NCBI RefSeq assembly: GCF_002263495.1
Contig: NZ_CP022753.1
Location: 4,960,001 to 5,024,000, forward strand
From: Nocardiopsis gilva YIM 90087
GTDB lineage: Bacteria > Actinomycetota > Actinomycetes > Streptosporangiales > Streptosporangiaceae
Direction of reading: 5' to 3'
DNA length: 64,000 bases
Positions 16,543-25,165 of the stretch are shown piece after piece. A model generated the notes under the pieces. That model searched no databases. It was not told where the DNA came from and saw only the letters and a list, made by a program, of their open reading frames with translations. Position 1 is the stretch's first letter, and the number at the start of each line of letters is the position of its first letter. Made by a program: the position numbers and the translations under genes.

Positions 16543-17454
16543 TCAATCCGCGAGAGCCGCCAGCCGATCGCGAGCGGTGGCCGGTGTGGCGGCCTGCTCG
16601 TCGATAGTCGCCCAGGGGTCGGATTTGTGCCCGAGGCGGTTGCGGATCGTCGCATGGGTGTGGCCGTTCGGGGTGGAGCGGCCGAGTTCGTGCCAGTCCA
16701 GTGGGGTGGCCACCGTTGCGCCGGGGCGAGCGCGTAGCGAGTACGGCGTGATAAACGTCTGGCCGTAGGCGTTGCGGTTGACGTCGAGAAAGATCCGGTC
16801 GCCGCGGCGCTCCTTGCGCTGCTCGGTGGTCAGCAAGCCGGGGTCGCCATCGGCGAGGTGGTCCGCGATGCCGACGGCCAAGTCGCGGACGAACCGGAAG
16901 TCGGCCGAGCGGTCCAGCGGCGCGACCACGTGGTAGCCGCGCCCGCCGGTGGCCTGCACGAAGGGGGTCAGCCCGAGCTCGCGGTACAGGGTGCGCAGAC
17001 GGCGCGCGACCTCGCGCAGCGTGGCCACCGACACGCCTGGTGGCGGGTCGATGTCGATCGCCAGCCGGTCGGGGCAGTCCAGCTTGTCTACGGTGGACAA
17101 CCCGACGTGGAACTCGATCGTTGCCTGGTTGGCCAGGTACACCAGCATGGCGGCGTCGTCGCACACCACGTGACTCACCGAACCGTCACCGCGCTGGGGC
17201 ACCTCGACGACGCGCAGCCAATCGGGAAAGTAGTCCGAGGCCTCCTTCTGGTAGAAGCCGTCGGCGCCGATCCCGTCCGGGTAGCGGCGCATGGTCAGCG
17301 GACGGTCGGCGAGGTGCGGAAGCATGACATCGGCGACGGCCCGGTAGTGGTCGAGCACGTCGCCCTTGGTGAGGTGATCGTCCGGGTAGAACTCCTTGTC
17401 CAGTTTGGACACGTCGATGTCGTGGCCGGCGACGTGGATGGTCTGTGCCCCCAT
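16543..17454 (-). CDS. ligD: LigD polymerase domain as a separate gene (NHEJ primase-polymerase)
   Basis: 303 residues, the full length of the archaeo-eukaryotic primase-type PolDom. Motifs: LTKGDVLDHYRAVADVMLPH and RPLTMRRYPDG at the N-terminus, the metal-binding DIDPPPG, the GRGYHVVAPLDR stretch, and FLDVNRNAYGQTFITPYSLR with PGATVATPLDWHEL. It fills gaps and adds ribonucleotides at double-strand breaks during bacterial end joining. ATG 17454 lies one base after the ligase stop, so the three LigD activities form one operon. Some streptomycete genomes also keep the polymerase as a separate protein. Confidence 0.93.
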   Translation of the reverse strand: MGAQTIHVAGHDIDVSKLDKEFYPDDHLTKGDVLDHYRAVADVMLPHLADRPLTMRRYPDGIGADGFYQKEASDYFPDWLRVVEVPQRGDGSVSHVVCDDAAMLVYLANQATIEFHVGLSTVDKLDCPDRLAIDIDPPPGVSVATLREVARRLRTLYRELGLTPFVQATGGRGYHVVAPLDRSADFRFVRDLAVGIADHLADGDPGLLTTEQRKERRGDRIFLDVNRNAYGQTFITPYSLRARPGATVATPLDWHELGRSTPNGHTHATIRNRLGHKSDPWATIDEQAATPATARDRLAALAD

Positions 17455-17455
17455 G

Positions 17456-18409
17456 TCAGCTTGTCTCCCTCACGACGTCGGCCGCCGACTTGTCGGTGCG
17501 CATCCCGAGGTAGCGCGGGTGGCGCAGCCGGGCGTCGGTGGTCCACTCAGTGAAACCGACCTGCACCACCAGGTCCGGGTGGATCCAATGCGCGCCCCGC
17601 TCCCGCACCGCGTCGGCGAAGGGGCTCTCCCGGCGGGTCATGCCGTCCATCCGTTCGCGCAGCGAACGCAGGGTCGTGTTGTCGTAGCCGGTGCCGACCT
17701 TGCCCGCGTAGCGGAACCGGCCGGACCCGTCGTGGTAACCGACGAGCAGCGCGCCGAACCCGACGCGCGAGCGCTGCGGGTCGGTGAAGCCGCCGACCAC
17801 GAACTCCTGGTCACGCACGCACTTGAACTTCAGCCAGTCGGTCGACCGTCCGCCGCGATACGGTGCGTCCGCGCGCTTGGCGATCAGGCCCTCCCAGCCA
17901 CGCTCGCACGCCTCCCGGTAGTAGGCCTCACCATCGGTGTTGCGGTGCGGGGCGAACCGTAACGGATCGCGGAAATCGAACACGTCCCGCAGGATCCGCT
18001 TGCGTTTCCGCAGCGGCAGCCCAGTCAGATCCTCGCCGTCGTGGGACAGCAGGTCGAACAGGTAGTAGTAGGCGGCCACCCCGGTGGCCGCGATGCGCTC
18101 AGGGTCCGTCAGGTGGATACGGGCCTGCAGCCGGGCGAAGCTCGTCTGCTCACCGTCGAACGCGACGATCTCCCCGTCGGCGACGAACCGGGAGCCGCCA
18201 CGCTCGGCGAGCGCGTCGACCAGCTCCGGGTAGCTGTCGTCGATGCGCTTCTCGTTGCGCGACCACAGCTGCGGGGCGCCATCCTTGCTGTCATCGTCCC
18301 GGACGGACAGTGCGCGCATGCCGTCGAACTTGCGCTCGAACAGCCAGTTCGGATCGGAGAACCGCCGCTCGGTGAGCGTCGCGAGCATGGGTTGCCGCCA
18401 GCCGGTCAT
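17456..18409 (-). CDS. ligD: ATP-dependent DNA ligase (LigD ligase domain / LigC type)
   Basis: 317 residues. The adenylation motif FERKFDGMRAL puts the nucleotidyl Lys at 27. Downstream are FVADGEIVAF (motif III region), WEGLIAKRADAPYRGG (motif IV), WLKFKC (motif V) and a C-terminal OB fold (FVVGGFTDP, GALLVGYHD, VVQVGFTEWT). It seals nicks or breaks after end joining. ATG 18409 overlaps the stop of the phosphoesterase gene (ATGA), giving coupled translation. It could be called LigC, but the neighbours argue for a dissected LigD. Confidence 0.93.
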   Translation of the reverse strand: MTGWRQPMLATLTERRFSDPNWLFERKFDGMRALSVRDDDSKDGAPQLWSRNEKRIDDSYPELVDALAERGGSRFVADGEIVAFDGEQTSFARLQARIHLTDPERIAATGVAAYYYLFDLLSHDGEDLTGLPLRKRKRILRDVFDFRDPLRFAPHRNTDGEAYYREACERGWEGLIAKRADAPYRGGRSTDWLKFKCVRDQEFVVGGFTDPQRSRVGFGALLVGYHDGSGRFRYAGKVGTGYDNTTLRSLRERMDGMTRRESPFADAVRERGAHWIHPDLVVQVGFTEWTTDARLRHPRYLGMRTDKSAADVVRETS

Positions 18410-18987
18410 TCGCCTGCCAGCTCCTCGTTGGTCCGCCCGGACAGCACCGACTCGGGCTGTGTTACGGCCGGCTTGCGGCGCCGGTCCGCGCCCTCGTCGT
18501 CCCGCTTCACCAGCAGCCACTGCTCCCGGCCGCGCATCCTCGTCAGGGCGAACGCGCCGGTGAGCTTCCGCCCGTCGAGCCACACCAGCAGGTGTCCGCC
18601 GTCGACGGCCTCGGCGATCGGCACCTGCTCGCCCCGCCGCTCGGTGAGGTTGCGGTAGGTGCCGGTGTCCCACACCACCACCGTGCCTGCGCCGTACTCG
18701 TCCTCCGGGATCCGGCCCTCGAACTCGGCATAGTCGAGCGGATGGTCCTCGGTGGGCGTGGCCAACCGCTTGTCCGCCGGGTCCAGCGACGGGCCCTTCG
18801 GCACCGCCCAGGACACCAGCACGTCGCCGACCTGCAGCCGGAAGTCGAAGTGCAGCGTGGACGCATCATGGCGCTGGATCACGAACCGGTCGCCGTCCCC
18901 CGCCCCGAGCCCGCGGCCGACCGGCTCCCCGGAGCGGGACGGATCCCGCTTCGACCGGTACTCGGCCAACCGGTCACTGCGTGCCAT
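18406..18987 (-). CDS. ligD: LigD 3'-phosphoesterase domain as a separate gene
   Basis: 193 residues. The signature FVIQRHDASTLHFDFRLQ (about 35-52) gives the metal-binding His and Asp set of the PE family, followed by SWAVPKGPSLDP, DHPLDYAEFEG and GAGTVVVWDTG. The domain trims 3' phosphates and ribonucleotides before ligation. The start is followed by a short basic tail and there is no further upstream frame. It is the first gene of a PE-LIG-POL operon. No ku gene is within this window on either side. Confidence 0.92.
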   Translation of the reverse strand: MARSDRLAEYRSKRDPSRSGEPVGRGLGAGDGDRFVIQRHDASTLHFDFRLQVGDVLVSWAVPKGPSLDPADKRLATPTEDHPLDYAEFEGRIPEDEYGAGTVVVWDTGTYRNLTERRGEQVPIAEAVDGGHLLVWLDGRKLTGAFALTRMRGREQWLLVKRDDEGADRRRKPAVTQPESVLSGRTNEELAGE

Positions 18988-19500
18988 AGGCGTGAGCTAC
19001 CCGACCAGCGGCGACGACAAACCGCGCCAGCGGTGCGGCGAATACCCCAGGTCACCGACTGGACGCGGACTGGACAGTGCACGCCGACGCCGCCGGAGTG
19101 CCGAGCCCGCGCCGTGACTCTCGGGCCCGGCGGTCGCGAGTCCGACCACCCCATTTCCCCCTCTACCCCCCGACAGGGGAGGATCAGGCGGAGGGACGCA
19201 CGAATGTGACGAGGACTATAAGTGCCCCTCTAGCGACGCACCGTCCCGAGAATCCAGCCACTGGTCACGGCGATGAGTACACCGGGCCCGGCGGCCAGTG
19301 TCGCAGCGGTGGAGACAGCGAGGAGTGCCAGGGGAGCGGAGGATGAGGTGACCCACGAGGCGCCAGGTGCCCCTGTGGAACCGGCCCATCCCCACGTCCG
19401 TGGGGCTCACACACAGCGCAATTCCGGCGGGGATGTTCTGCTTTCTCATGGTCAGGCCCGGTGATTACCTGGCGCAGCCAAGTGCATTCCCGACAGCCGC
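18988..19500. other. Gene-poor region between the LigD operon and the GNAT gene
   Basis: No supported gene; the frames present are arginine-rich shadows. It must contain the promoter of the LigD operon, and it carries a single CRISPR-repeat-like 28-mer (19383-19410), described separately. Confidence 0.5.
19383..19410 (-). repeat. Orphan type I-E CRISPR-repeat-like unit or GNAT terminator
   Basis: Read on the minus strand the unit begins GTGAGCCCCACGGACGTGGG and ends GATGGGCC. It has a 7-bp stem CCCCACG/CGTGGGG and the GTG... / GATG ends typical of actinobacterial type I-E repeats. There is no second copy 55-65 bases to either side and no cas gene nearby. The same hairpin lies about 95 bases after the GNAT stop and could simply end that transcript. 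Confidence 0.3.
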
Positions 19501-20130
19501 TTAGACGCGAGGGGACGGTGCGTTCCTCTTCATGGACACGTACTCGTTGATGCCGCTCCACCGCGTGTGATTGACCTTGCGGCGCTTGTACTCGCGGAAC
19601 CCGACCCGCTCGTACAGGCGCAGGGCCAGTTCGTTGACGTCGGAGATGTCCTCCAACAGGTACTCGTCGTACTGGGGCAGGGCGAGCAGGTGGTTCAGGA
19701 CGGCCTTGGCCGCTCCCCTGCCCCGGTGTCGCCTGGACGACGCGACGAAACCGATCTCCGCCCGGCCCGGCCCGGGGTCGGGCATGGGGCGCTGGAACTG
19801 GGTGCGGAACACCCAGTCGGCCGCGATGCCCTTGTACCAGCCCAGATGGCTGCGCAACTTCCGGGCGTCGTGCTCGACGCACCTCTGGTCCCCCTCGATC
19901 AGGGCCGCCAGCGCGGCGGGTTCGCCGTCGATCAGGGCGACGTGGAAGCGTTCCAGCACCAGCATGTGCTCGACGGCCGCCGCCAGCCTCCCTGGGTCCT
20001 TGGAGAAGAACGACAGGTCGTCGCCGAACCCGTCCACGAACACCTCCGTGATCCGCCGACGGTACCCCTCGCCCAGCTCGTCGCCCCGCTTGACCTCGAT
20101 CCCCATCGAACCCCGCCTGTCCTCACCCAT
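19501..20130 (-). CDS. GNAT-family N-acetyltransferase
   Basis: 209 residues. The acetyl-CoA binding core is in the C-terminal half: AEIGFVASSRRHRGRGAAKA (about 123-142) with R-x-x-G-x-G/A, then YLLEDISDVNELALRLYERV and GFREYKRRK, the motif B end. The N-terminal half is less typical. Substrate unknown. ATG 20130 overlaps the tetR stop by eight bases (ATGGGTGA), so the two are translated together and the acetyltransferase is probably under that repressor. MGIEVKRG at 20106 is a possible later start. Confidence 0.85.
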   Translation of the reverse strand: MGEDRRGSMGIEVKRGDELGEGYRRRITEVFVDGFGDDLSFFSKDPGRLAAAVEHMLVLERFHVALIDGEPAALAALIEGDQRCVEHDARKLRSHLGWYKGIAADWVFRTQFQRPMPDPGPGRAEIGFVASSRRHRGRGAAKAVLNHLLALPQYDEYLLEDISDVNELALRLYERVGFREYKRRKVNHTRWSGINEYVSMKRNAPSPRV

Positions 20131-20767
20131 CGTGCTCTCCCTCGGCCAGAAAGCCGGTCAGCGTGTCCACCCCCGGGACGCAGAAGCCCTCTCCCAGGCC
20201 GAACCGCATCGTCACCAGCCCGTCGAGCATCGCGAAGTAGCAGTCGGCCAGCTCTCGCGGGTCTCCGGCACGGAACCCGCCCGACCGCTGGCCGCACCTG
20301 ATCAGCTCCACGGTCGCCCGCAGCAGTTCGTCCCGCCGCTCCACCAGGGTCCGGACCGCCGCGGAGGCCCCGTCCCCCTCCTGGAGGCCCTGGGCGAACG
20401 CCTGGTGCACGAGGCGGTGGAACTCCGCGTACTCACCGTCACCTGACAGGTCCCCCACGAACTCCTCGGTGAAGGCGCGCAGCGTCTCGCCAGGGCGCCG
20501 CGCATCCCGGAAGCGTTCGGCGACGGTGCCGAGCCCTTCGGCGGCCCGGGTGACCAGGTCGGCGAACAGCTCCTCCTTCGTGGCCGCGTGGCGGTAGATG
20601 AGCCCGGTGCTGATCCCCGCCTCGGCCGCGATCCGGCGCATGTTCGTCGCCGCGTACCCCTGGCGGGCGAACACTCGCACCGCCGCCGACCACACCCTCT
20701 CCCGAGTGGCGGCTCGCATCGCCTCGTACTGCTCTGGACTCCGTGGCACTGCGCTGTCAATCCCCAC
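20123..20767 (-). CDS. TetR-family repressor
   Basis: About 214 residues. The helix-turn-helix is in residues about 18-62 (AAVRVFARQGYAATNMRRIA, AEAGISTGLIYRHAATKEEL), followed by an all-helical ligand domain. GTG 20767 is chosen; an ATG nine codons upstream would place a perfect operator inside the coding region, which is unlikely. The operator at 20776-20791 directly precedes the gene, the normal layout for autorepression. The ligand is unknown; the GNAT gene is the co-regulated partner. Confidence 0.88.
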   Translation of the reverse strand: MGIDSAVPRSPEQYEAMRAATRERVWSAAVRVFARQGYAATNMRRIAAEAGISTGLIYRHAATKEELFADLVTRAAEGLGTVAERFRDARRPGETLRAFTEEFVGDLSGDGEYAEFHRLVHQAFAQGLQEGDGASAAVRTLVERRDELLRATVELIRCGQRSGGFRAGDPRELADCYFAMLDGLVTMRFGLGEGFCVPGVDTLTGFLAEGEHDG

Positions 20768-20775
20768 TCTTTTGA

Positions 20776-20791
20776 ATGAACAGATGTTCAT
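20776..20791. promoter_or_regulatory. TetR-type operator
   Basis: ATGAACA-GA-TGTTCAT, a perfect 16-bp inverted repeat nine bases upstream of the tetR start. The length and the A/T-rich arms in a GC-rich genome fit a TetR-family operator. Confidence 0.7.
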
Positions 20792-20901
20792 TATAACCGG
20801 ACGGCATGCGCACACGAAGGGGCCCACCGGAAGATCCGGCGGGCCCCAAGTCGGGACTTTGTCATCGAGACCGGCTCCAGACTCCAGTGGAGACCGGCTG
20901 C

Positions 20902-21804
20902 CTACGTACTCCGCAGATAGTCGCGCAGGCGCTTGGCCACATGCGCCATCAGTGCTTCGGCTCCCGGTTGGCTGATGGCGGGGACGCGGGACTCGGTGAG
21001 CACCGCGACGCCGAAGGTCTGGCCGTCGGCGTGTTCGACGACGCCGGCCTCGTGGCGGAGGTTGAGAAGGGTGCCGGTCTTGGAGGACCACGTCGAGGCG
21101 TCGGAGGTGAAGTCGGGCGCCAGGCGGTGGCGCAGGACGTTCTCACCCATGAGCATGCGCACGCGATCGGCGACCTCGGCGGGGATGGACGACGGCGTCC
21201 ACAGGGCCTGCAGCAGGTCGACGACGGAGCGTGCCGAGCCGGAGTTGGCGCGGGTGACGTCGAGTTGGGCGATGTGGTGTCCGCGGCCGGCCGTACCCGC
21301 CCCGATGGCCAGGGAGTGGGCGAGGTGGACGTCGTCCGGGTCGAAGCGTTCGGCCGGGGTTTCGACGAGGTCGCGCAGGGTGTGCCGGACGGTGATTCCG
21401 TTGACCCCGAACTCCCGCAGCGACGCCGCGACGTCGGCGGGCGGGGTGAGGTCGAACAGCGTGTCCGCGGCCGTGTTGTCGCTGACGGACGTGCTGAGGT
21501 AGAGCAGGTCGTCGATCGCGATCTCGACCGGGTGGTGGAACTTGGTGAGGCCCATGGGACCGCGGATGGTGCTTCGTCCCGGTTGCACCACGAGCCGCGT
21601 GGAGCCATCGAGGTCACCCGTCCGGATGCGGTCGAGGGTCGCGATGGCGAGCGGGATCTTGACGAGAGAGGCGATCGGAAACTCGACGTCGGGATCGATG
21701 CCGATCTCGTCCCCGGAGTGCAGGTCGCGCACCAGAAACGCGCCGGACAGTCCCGCGTCGTCGAGCTCGGAGCGCAGTTCGCGCAGGAGGGCCTCGGCGC
21801 TCAT
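20902..21804 (-). CDS. blaB: BlaB-like cytoplasmic serine penicillin-recognising protein
   Basis: 300 residues with the three beta-lactamase/PBP motifs: Ser46-x-x-Lys49 (ASLVKIP), SDN at 108-110 (SVSDN) and SSKTGT near 255. It has no signal peptide or membrane helix, unlike a working secreted beta-lactamase. It lies directly after a LysR gene (ATGA overlap at 21801-21804) and divergent to a beta-lactamase. That is the arrangement of blaA-blaB // blaL in Streptomyces cacaoi, where BlaB is an intracellular protein needed for induction. I therefore call it the BlaB equivalent; it could also be annotated simply as a class A-like serine hydrolase. Confidence 0.8.
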   Translation of the reverse strand: MSAEALLRELRSELDDAGLSGAFLVRDLHSGDEIGIDPDVEFPIASLVKIPLAIATLDRIRTGDLDGSTRLVVQPGRSTIRGPMGLTKFHHPVEIAIDDLLYLSTSVSDNTAADTLFDLTPPADVAASLREFGVNGITVRHTLRDLVETPAERFDPDDVHLAHSLAIGAGTAGRGHHIAQLDVTRANSGSARSVVDLLQALWTPSSIPAEVADRVRMLMGENVLRHRLAPDFTSDASTWSSKTGTLLNLRHEAGVVEHADGQTFGVAVLTESRVPAISQPGAEALMAHVAKRLRDYLRST

Positions 21805-22694
21805 GCGGCGGCCTCGCTGTCGGCCACGGCCCCCAGGCACCGGGCGACGGCGCTCCGCAGCCGCGCCCGAAGGGACTCCGCCGTCTCCCCGTCGGTGGCG
21901 ACGATGTCGAAGCTGCGGGTGAGGCGGATCTCGCCGATCGGACGCCAGTGCAGATCGAGTTCCTCGGCCTGGTCGGAGGAGGCCAGCACGAAGTCGGCCG
22001 AGCCGAGCACCTCCGCCACCGCGCGCGTGAGTGAGGAGGCGATCATGAGCTGCGCGGGTTGGAGGCCGACGGAGTCGCGGATCCGCACGATCCGATCACG
22101 GATATGGGGGACGTCGTCCTCGGGCTGGATCCAGATCCGCCGTCTGCGTGACGTCCGGTCGGCTCGGCTGCCCCGCAGGGTTTCGACGAAGACCGCGTCC
22201 GCGCCGGGGTCGACCGCGCTCGCCAGGCCCAGGGGCACCGACCACCTCCCCTCGCCTGCGGGCACGTTGGCAATGGCGGCACGGGCCTGCCGGGAGCGCA
22301 CGAACTCGGCGCGTTCACCGGGCGGGGCCGGGTGGAAGTCGAGGTAGACGCCCAGTTGGCGCGCCTCGGCGTCGAGGTGCGCGAGATCCCGGGCCGAGCA
22401 GATGTCGGGGACGGCGATGCGCAGTGGCGTGAGCTTGGCGCGTTCGGCGTCGTGCTCCATGGCGTCGGCCAGCTGGACGAGACGTTGTGCTGACGGCAGC
22501 ATGTCGCGGCCGAACGGCGTGAGTGTCGCCCTGCGCGTCGATCGGTCGAACAGCCGCCCGCCCAGGTGCTTCTCCAGGGCCGCGATGCGGCGACTCGCGA
22601 CTGGCTGCGGGATCCGCTGGCCCGCGGCACCAAGGGTAAAGCTGCCGCTCTCACTCACGCTCACGAAGGCCCTACAGGCGCCGACCAAGTCCAT
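21801..22694 (-). CDS. blaA: LysR-family regulator of the beta-lactamase gene
   Basis: 297 residues. The winged helix is at 1-60 (FVSVSESGSFTLGAAGQRI, PQPVASRRIAALEKHLGGRL, FDRSTRR). The effector domain begins near 90 (LRIAVPDICSARDL). ATG 22694 gives the usual LysR start; an ATG nine codons earlier is possible. It is translationally coupled to blaB and divergent from bla, and a T-N11-A box lies 13 bases upstream. By analogy with S. cacaoi BlaA it should activate bla when beta-lactams are present. Confidence 0.85.
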   Translation of the reverse strand: MDLVGACRAFVSVSESGSFTLGAAGQRIPQPVASRRIAALEKHLGGRLFDRSTRRATLTPFGRDMLPSAQRLVQLADAMEHDAERAKLTPLRIAVPDICSARDLAHLDAEARQLGVYLDFHPAPPGERAEFVRSRQARAAIANVPAGEGRWSVPLGLASAVDPGADAVFVETLRGSRADRTSRRRRIWIQPEDDVPHIRDRIVRIRDSVGLQPAQLMIASSLTRAVAEVLGSADFVLASSDQAEELDLHWRPIGEIRLTRSFDIVATDGETAESLRARLRSAVARCLGAVADSEAAA

Positions 22695-22706
22695 GGTCCG
22701 CAGCGT

Positions 22707-22721
22707 ATGCCGTTTCCGCAT
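22707..22721. promoter_or_regulatory. LysR box between blaA and bla
   Basis: ATGC-CGTTTCC-GCAT: four-base arms with the T-N11-A spacing typical of LysR sites, 13 bases before the blaA start. A site for bla itself should lie nearer 22880, where I see no equally clear dyad. Confidence 0.4.
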
Positions 22722-22937
22722 GGAACTGCTCATTTTTGTCTTCGACAGCATCACCGAACGCCCGGAGACTGCACAGTGCGGGGCCGCCCGCTGGGGGGCG
22801 GAGTCCGTGATCGCGAAGCGCGCTGCCCGGAGGGGGATCCGGGGACACCGCGGTCGGGACACCGCTCGAACTCGTGAGAGTCGAGGGCCCACGTGCGCAC
22901 GACACACGTGAACACCCAAGGACAGGAGGATGCGACC

Positions 22938-23855
22938 ATGCCCATCCAACTCACTCGGCGTGCCGCGCTCGCGGCGGTGGCCGCGCTCTCGTTCGCGCCG
23001 CTCTTCGGCTGCGCGGCGGGTGGCACCTCGCCCGGCTCCACGTCCGCATCGGCGGCCCAGACGGCGGCGGATGCGTCCTTCGAGCAGGAGTTCAAGCAGC
23101 TCGAGAAGGAGTTCGACGCCCGGCTCGGCGTGTACGCGATCGACACCGGCACGGACGAGGCCGTCAGCTACCGGGCCGATGAACGCTTCGCCTACGCCTC
23201 CACCCACAAGGCCTTCTCCGCCGGGGCCGTGCTGCAGCAGACGCCCCTCGAGGAACTCGACGACATCGTCACCTACGCCGAGGACGACCTGGTCAGCCAC
23301 TCGCCCATTACGGAGAAGCACGTCGATACCGGGATGCCGCTGCGCGACGTGGTTGACGCCGCGATCCGCTACAGCGACAACACCGCGGCCAACCTGCTCT
23401 TCCGCGAACTCGGCGGGCCGAAGGGTCTAGGCGAGGCACTGAAGGAGATGGGGGACGAGACCACGCACGTGGACCGGGTCGAGACCGAACTGAACGAGGC
23501 CGCGCCCGGCGACATCCGCGACACCAGCACACCCGAGGCCATGGCCACCACCCTGCGCAAGTTCACCCTGGGCGACACTCTGCCCGCCGACAAGCGCGAG
23601 ATCCTGACCGACATGCTGAAGGGCAATACCACCGGCGACAACCTGATCCGCGCCGGAGTACCCGACGACTGGACGATCGGCGACCGCACCGGAGGAGGCG
23701 GCTACGGCACCCGTAACGCCATCGCCGTCGCATGGCGCCCGAACGGCGACCCGGTCGTCTTCGCCATCATGTCCAGCCGCGATGACAAGGACGCCGAATG
23801 GAACGACAAGCTCGTCGCCGAAGCCACTGAGATCGCGGTCGACGCGCTGACGTAG
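22938..23855 (+). CDS. bla: Class A beta-lactamase, predicted Tat-exported lipoprotein
   Basis: 305 residues. ATG 22938 is fixed by GGAGG eight bases upstream. The N-terminus has twin arginines (TRRAALAA) and a lipobox ending at Cys25 (PLFGC), so export may be by Tat with lipid anchoring. Catalytic motifs: Ser88-T-H-Lys91, SDN 146-148, and E181-T-E-L-N in the omega loop ([16 protein letters not shown]). The third motif is Arg249-T-G instead of KTG, as in CARB-type carbenicillinases. All residues needed for hydrolysis of penicillins are present. It is divergent from blaA-blaB, which probably control it. Confidence 0.93.
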   Translation: MPIQLTRRAALAAVAALSFAPLFGCAAGGTSPGSTSASAAQTAADASFEQEFKQLEKEFDARLGVYAIDTGTDEAVSYRADERFAYASTHKAFSAGAVLQQTPLEELDDIVTYAEDDLVSHSPITEKHVDTGMPLRDVVDAAIRYSDNTAANLLFRELGGPKGLGEALKEMGDETTHVDRVETELNEAAPGDIRDTSTPEAMATTLRKFTLGDTLPADKREILTDMLKGNTTGDNLIRAGVPDDWTIGDRTGGGGYGTRNAIAVAWRPNGDPVVFAIMSSRDDKDAEWNDKLVAEATEIAVDALT

Positions 23856-23900
23856 GCGACCTCCCCCGAGCGAGCGGCATCCGGGTCCCGCCCACTCACC

Positions 23901-23948
23901 CAGCCCCAGGTTTCGCAGACCGAACAACATCGGTCCGACCTGGGGCTG
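23901..23948. terminator. Bidirectional terminator between bla and DUF4326
   Basis: CAGCCCCAGGT at 23901-23911 pairs with ACCTGGGGCTG at 23938-23948, with an inner ACCGA/TCGGT stem. It sits between two convergent genes. Confidence 0.75.
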
Positions 23949-23957
23949 TGGGCGTGG

Positions 23958-24287
23958 TCATGGCTGTTCTCCGCCGTTCACGACGCCCAACCAGATGTCG
24001 GCGTGGCAATCCACGTCGAGCGGGCAGTAGCAGGCGAGATCCCACCCGGCCAGCTCCCGGCGCGCGGCGGCGACAAGGTCGGGGTGGGCGCGCAGGTGCT
24101 CCCGGAACAGCCGGAGGGACTCGGGCCGGTCGTGGACGGCGCCGCCGCACTGCGGGGCGTCGCACGGCTCATCCAACAGGTGAGGATTGCCCCACCGGGT
24201 GGGGCGGCCGACGTACTTGACGCTGGCGGGCTTCTTGCCGCCGGGTACGCGCCAGGTCACGCGCACGCGGCGTGGCTGGTCGTTCAT
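23958..24287 (-). CDS. DUF4326-domain protein
   Basis: 109 residues; ATG 24287 follows GGAGG by eight bases. YVGRPTRWGNP (about 25-35), then LFREHLRAHPDLVAAARREL and the cysteine motif DLACYCPLDVDCHADIWL (about 82-99) form the DUF4326 pattern. The family has no firmly known role and occurs in phages and bacterial chromosomes. The paired cysteines near the end (CYCPLDVDCH) could bind a metal. It stands alone between bla and a tRNA-Lys gene. Confidence 0.85.
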   Translation of the reverse strand: MNDQPRRVRVTWRVPGGKKPASVKYVGRPTRWGNPHLLDEPCDAPQCGGAVHDRPESLRLFREHLRAHPDLVAAARRELAGWDLACYCPLDVDCHADIWLGVVNGGEQP

Positions 24288-24448
24288 TGGTGCGCCTCCG
24301 TGGACTGCTGTCCGTTACGACTATGGCCACGGTGGCGACTCTGGCCAAGACTCGGGCGCTGGCCAGCGTGTCCAGCGAGGGATCCCCCGTAACGACCGGG
24401 TCGGGGAGCCCGGTCCGGCCGGTTCCCCACAGGCGCCAAAACACGAAC

Positions 24449-24476
24449 GGGCGCCCTTCCCGCGGGAAGAACGCCC
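24449..24476 (-). terminator. Terminator of the first tRNA-Lys gene
   Basis: On the minus strand, GGGCG-TT-CTTCCC pairs with GGGAAG-GG-CGCCC around a GC centre, followed by GTTCGTGTTTTGG, about 23 bases after the tRNA 3' end. Confidence 0.6.
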
Positions 24477-24498
24477 AGGTCAACAGGTCATCTGAGGG

Positions 24499-24571
24499 TG
24501 CGCCATCAGGGACTCGAACCCCAAACCCACTGATTAAGAGTCAGTTGCTCTGCCTATTGAGCTAATGGCGC
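24499..24571 (-). tRNA. tRNA-Lys (CTT)
   Basis: 73 bases on the minus strand. The acceptor stem GCGCCAT pairs with ATGGCGC, with discriminator A. The anticodon stem ACTGA/TCAGT encloses loop CTCTTAA with anticodon CTT, and the T-loop is GTTCGAGTC. CCA is not encoded. It is identical to the copy at 30330, including several flanking bases. Confidence 0.97.
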
Positions 24572-25165
24572 CCGCCGCCGTGTCTGCTGCGGTGTTCCGC
24601 GCTCCCGGCGACAGAGAAGACTCTACCGGACCCGGCGGGGTCGCCCGACCACCGTGGAGTGCTGCCTACGTCACAGCCGCCCATGGCCGCTCCGATCAGG
24701 CCGCGCCCGGCCAACCACCGCCATGCCCCGTCCGTGCCCGGATACGGCGACGGACGCGGGCGAGGGTCGGATGCGCACAACGAGCGGATTTCGCTCGTTT
24801 CCGCGATCCAGAGGCTTTTTGTATTCCCCGGTGACCGTGGGTGATATGTCATTTCCTTCGATATTCGGCGAATTTTCCCGTCGGTTTCGGCGTGCAGATA
24901 ATAGGGCCCACAGAGCGCGGCCTGCGGGGCCGGCCGCGGTTGCGTTCGTGCAGGTCGGCGTGGGTCCTATGGACACGCAAGCTCGACCGTGGCATTCGTC
25001 CCCCGATTACGGCACGACACAGATACCCGTTTGGGCCCCGATACGAGGGAACCGCGGTTGCGAGCCCGCGCGGACGATTCGATACTCTGCGTGACAACCC
25101 CAGGTCATGGCTGATTCTTTCCGAGGAACATTGGCCCTCCTCCACTACAGAGAGAAAGGATTCCG
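24572..25165. other. Intergenic stretch upstream of the lectin-domain gene
   Basis: No supported gene. The first part must hold the tRNA-Lys promoter (TAGAGT at about 24611-24616 on the minus strand is a possible -10). From 24800 to 25050 the GC content is lower than usual (ATTTCCTTCGATATTCGG). I see no clear dyad or repeat. Confidence 0.4.

Noticed and set aside
19050-19460. A CRISPR array around the repeat-like 28-mer
   Set aside because: Only one unit was found; no copy at the expected 60-base spacing on either side.
24654-25094. Plus-strand frame upstream of the lectin-domain gene
   Set aside because: No ribosome site and no protein-like pattern; most likely promoter DNA.
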